Part shown: positions 6,041 through 6,716 of the stretch, in pieces
Layout: every line of letters starts with the position of its first letter
Numbering within the stretch: the stretch's first letter is position 1
From: F1-120-MAGs238 sp964484185
GTDB taxonomy: Bacteria; Planctomycetota; Phycisphaerae; Phycisphaerales; UBA1924
Direction: 5' to 3'
Assembly: GCA_964484185.1 (NCBI GenBank)
Contig: CAZAEQ010000084.1
Span: forward strand, 1-6,716
Length of the DNA: 6,716 nucleotides
Made by a program: the position numbers and the translations under genes
The notes under the pieces: model-generated
Database searches by the model: none
The model's input: only the letters and a program-made list of their open reading frames with translations
What the model was told of the DNA's origin: nothing

Positions 6041-6716
6041 CCCAACAGCCAACACCTCCGACCGGCGCTGCGCAGAGCGCGGGCGACGACATTCCTTCCC
6101 ACCGCTATACCGCCGCGGTTGCCAATGAACTTGAGACACGCTGGCAGGCTGCGTGGGAAAAAGATGGGGCGTTCAGGGTTCCGAATCCTGGTGAACCCGG
6201 ATTTGATTCGAGCAAGCCCAAGTTCTATTGCCTTGACATGTTTCCATATCCAAGCGGCGCGGGGTTGCACATTGGGCACCCGGAGGGGTATACGGCCACG
6301 GATATTTTGAGCCGCTATAAGAGGATGAATGGCTACAACGTGCTGCACCCCATGGGCTGGGATGCTTTTGGATTGCCGGCGGAGCAGTATGCGATTCAGA
6401 CTGGTGTGCATCCGGCGATTACGACGCGCACGGCGATTGACAACTTCCGGCGGCAGTTGCAGCGGTTTGGGTTTTCGTATGACTGGTCGCGCGAGTATGG
6501 GACGATTGATGAGGGGTATTACAAGTGGACGCAGTGGATTTTTCTGCAGCTCTACAACGCGTGGTTTGATGCGAACACACAGAAGGCGTCGAGCATTGCC
6601 GACCTGATTTCGCGGCTGGAAGCTGGCGAATTTGCAATCAATATATTTGGTGAACTGGTTACACAGCTCGATTCGCCGACGAGTCTGGTTGGCGAGGCGG
6701 TAGGCGTGCGGCAGTG
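6037..6716 (+). CDS. leuS: Leucyl-tRNA synthetase, 3'-partial
   Basis: Class I synthetase charging tRNA-Leu in the cytoplasm; only the first 226 codons are present. After a Pro/Ala-rich N-terminal stretch of about 24 residues comes RYTAAVANELETRWQAAW, then the catalytic fold. Recognisable parts are YCLDMFPYPSG (residues 64-74), the HIGH motif at 78-81 (LHIGHPEGYT), MGWDAFGLPAEQYA and FGFSYDWSRE. The ATG at 6037 is the only ATG in frame between the upstream TAA at 5965 and the conserved region. There is no clear Shine-Dalgarno sequence. After LYNAWFD the sequence diverges from the E. coli pattern (which passes quickly to VNWCP) and runs at least 47 residues into what looks like an insertion. 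The gene is divergent from the pseudopilin-like gene, 186 nt away. Confidence 0.96.
   Translation, partial: MTQQPTPPTGAAQSAGDDIPSHRYTAAVANELETRWQAAWEKDGAFRVPNPGEPGFDSSKPKFYCLDMFPYPSGAGLHIGHPEGYTATDILSRYKRMNGYNVLHPMGWDAFGLPAEQYAIQTGVHPAITTRTAIDNFRRQLQRFGFSYDWSREYGTIDEGYYKWTQWIFLQLYNAWFDANTQKASSIADLISRLEAGEFAINIFGELVTQLDSPTSLVGEAVGVRQ

Overview
The window looks like ordinary chromosome from a planctomycete, most likely of the Phycisphaerae. Three things point there. Two secreted proteins end in the same Asp-rich double dockerin-like module with a terminal Gly-Cys. A prepilin-type protein has the planctomycete-style N-terminus (LLISILLPSI, then SNLRQL). The MetRS and LeuRS sequences are of matching type. 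The assignment comes from recognising families by eye, not from a database search.

Layout, left to right. (1) Positions 1-1268, + strand: the 3' part of a gene for a secreted repeat protein. It carries seven visible ~47-residue WNG..W/GG.F repeats, probably a beta-propeller, and a C-terminal dockerin-like tail. Its 5' end is outside the window. (2) Positions 1269-2870, - strand: methionyl-tRNA synthetase (metG), complete. Its stop codon directly abuts the stop of the first gene. (3) Positions 2921-2961: a strong intrinsic terminator reading on the - strand. It separates metG from the next gene upstream. (4) Positions 2986-4776, - strand: a 596-residue secreted multidomain protein with a signal peptide, a beta-sandwich-like N-terminal region, an Ig-like region, a lamin-tail-like domain and a dockerin-like tail. 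(5) Positions 4852-5850, - strand: a pseudopilin-like protein with a type IV prepilin signal. (6) Positions 5851-6036: a divergent intergenic region with a perfect 22-bp palindrome. (7) Positions 6037-6716, + strand: the first 226 codons of leucyl-tRNA synthetase (leuS), cut by the window end.

Functionally the window mixes translation genes (metG, leuS) with cell-surface or extracellular proteins. The pseudopilin-like and lamin-tail genes lie in the same direction 75 nt apart, with no convincing terminator between them, so they may be co-transcribed up to the terminator at 2921-2961. metG then needs its own promoter or read-through.

I see no CRISPR array, transposon, tRNA or rRNA gene, phage gene or defence system, and no clear sign of a new multi-gene system. 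The points most worth a second look are the shared dockerin-like tails, the 22-bp palindrome ahead of the pseudopilin gene, the tiny Leu-containing reading frame that overlaps the leuS start, and the abutting convergent stops.
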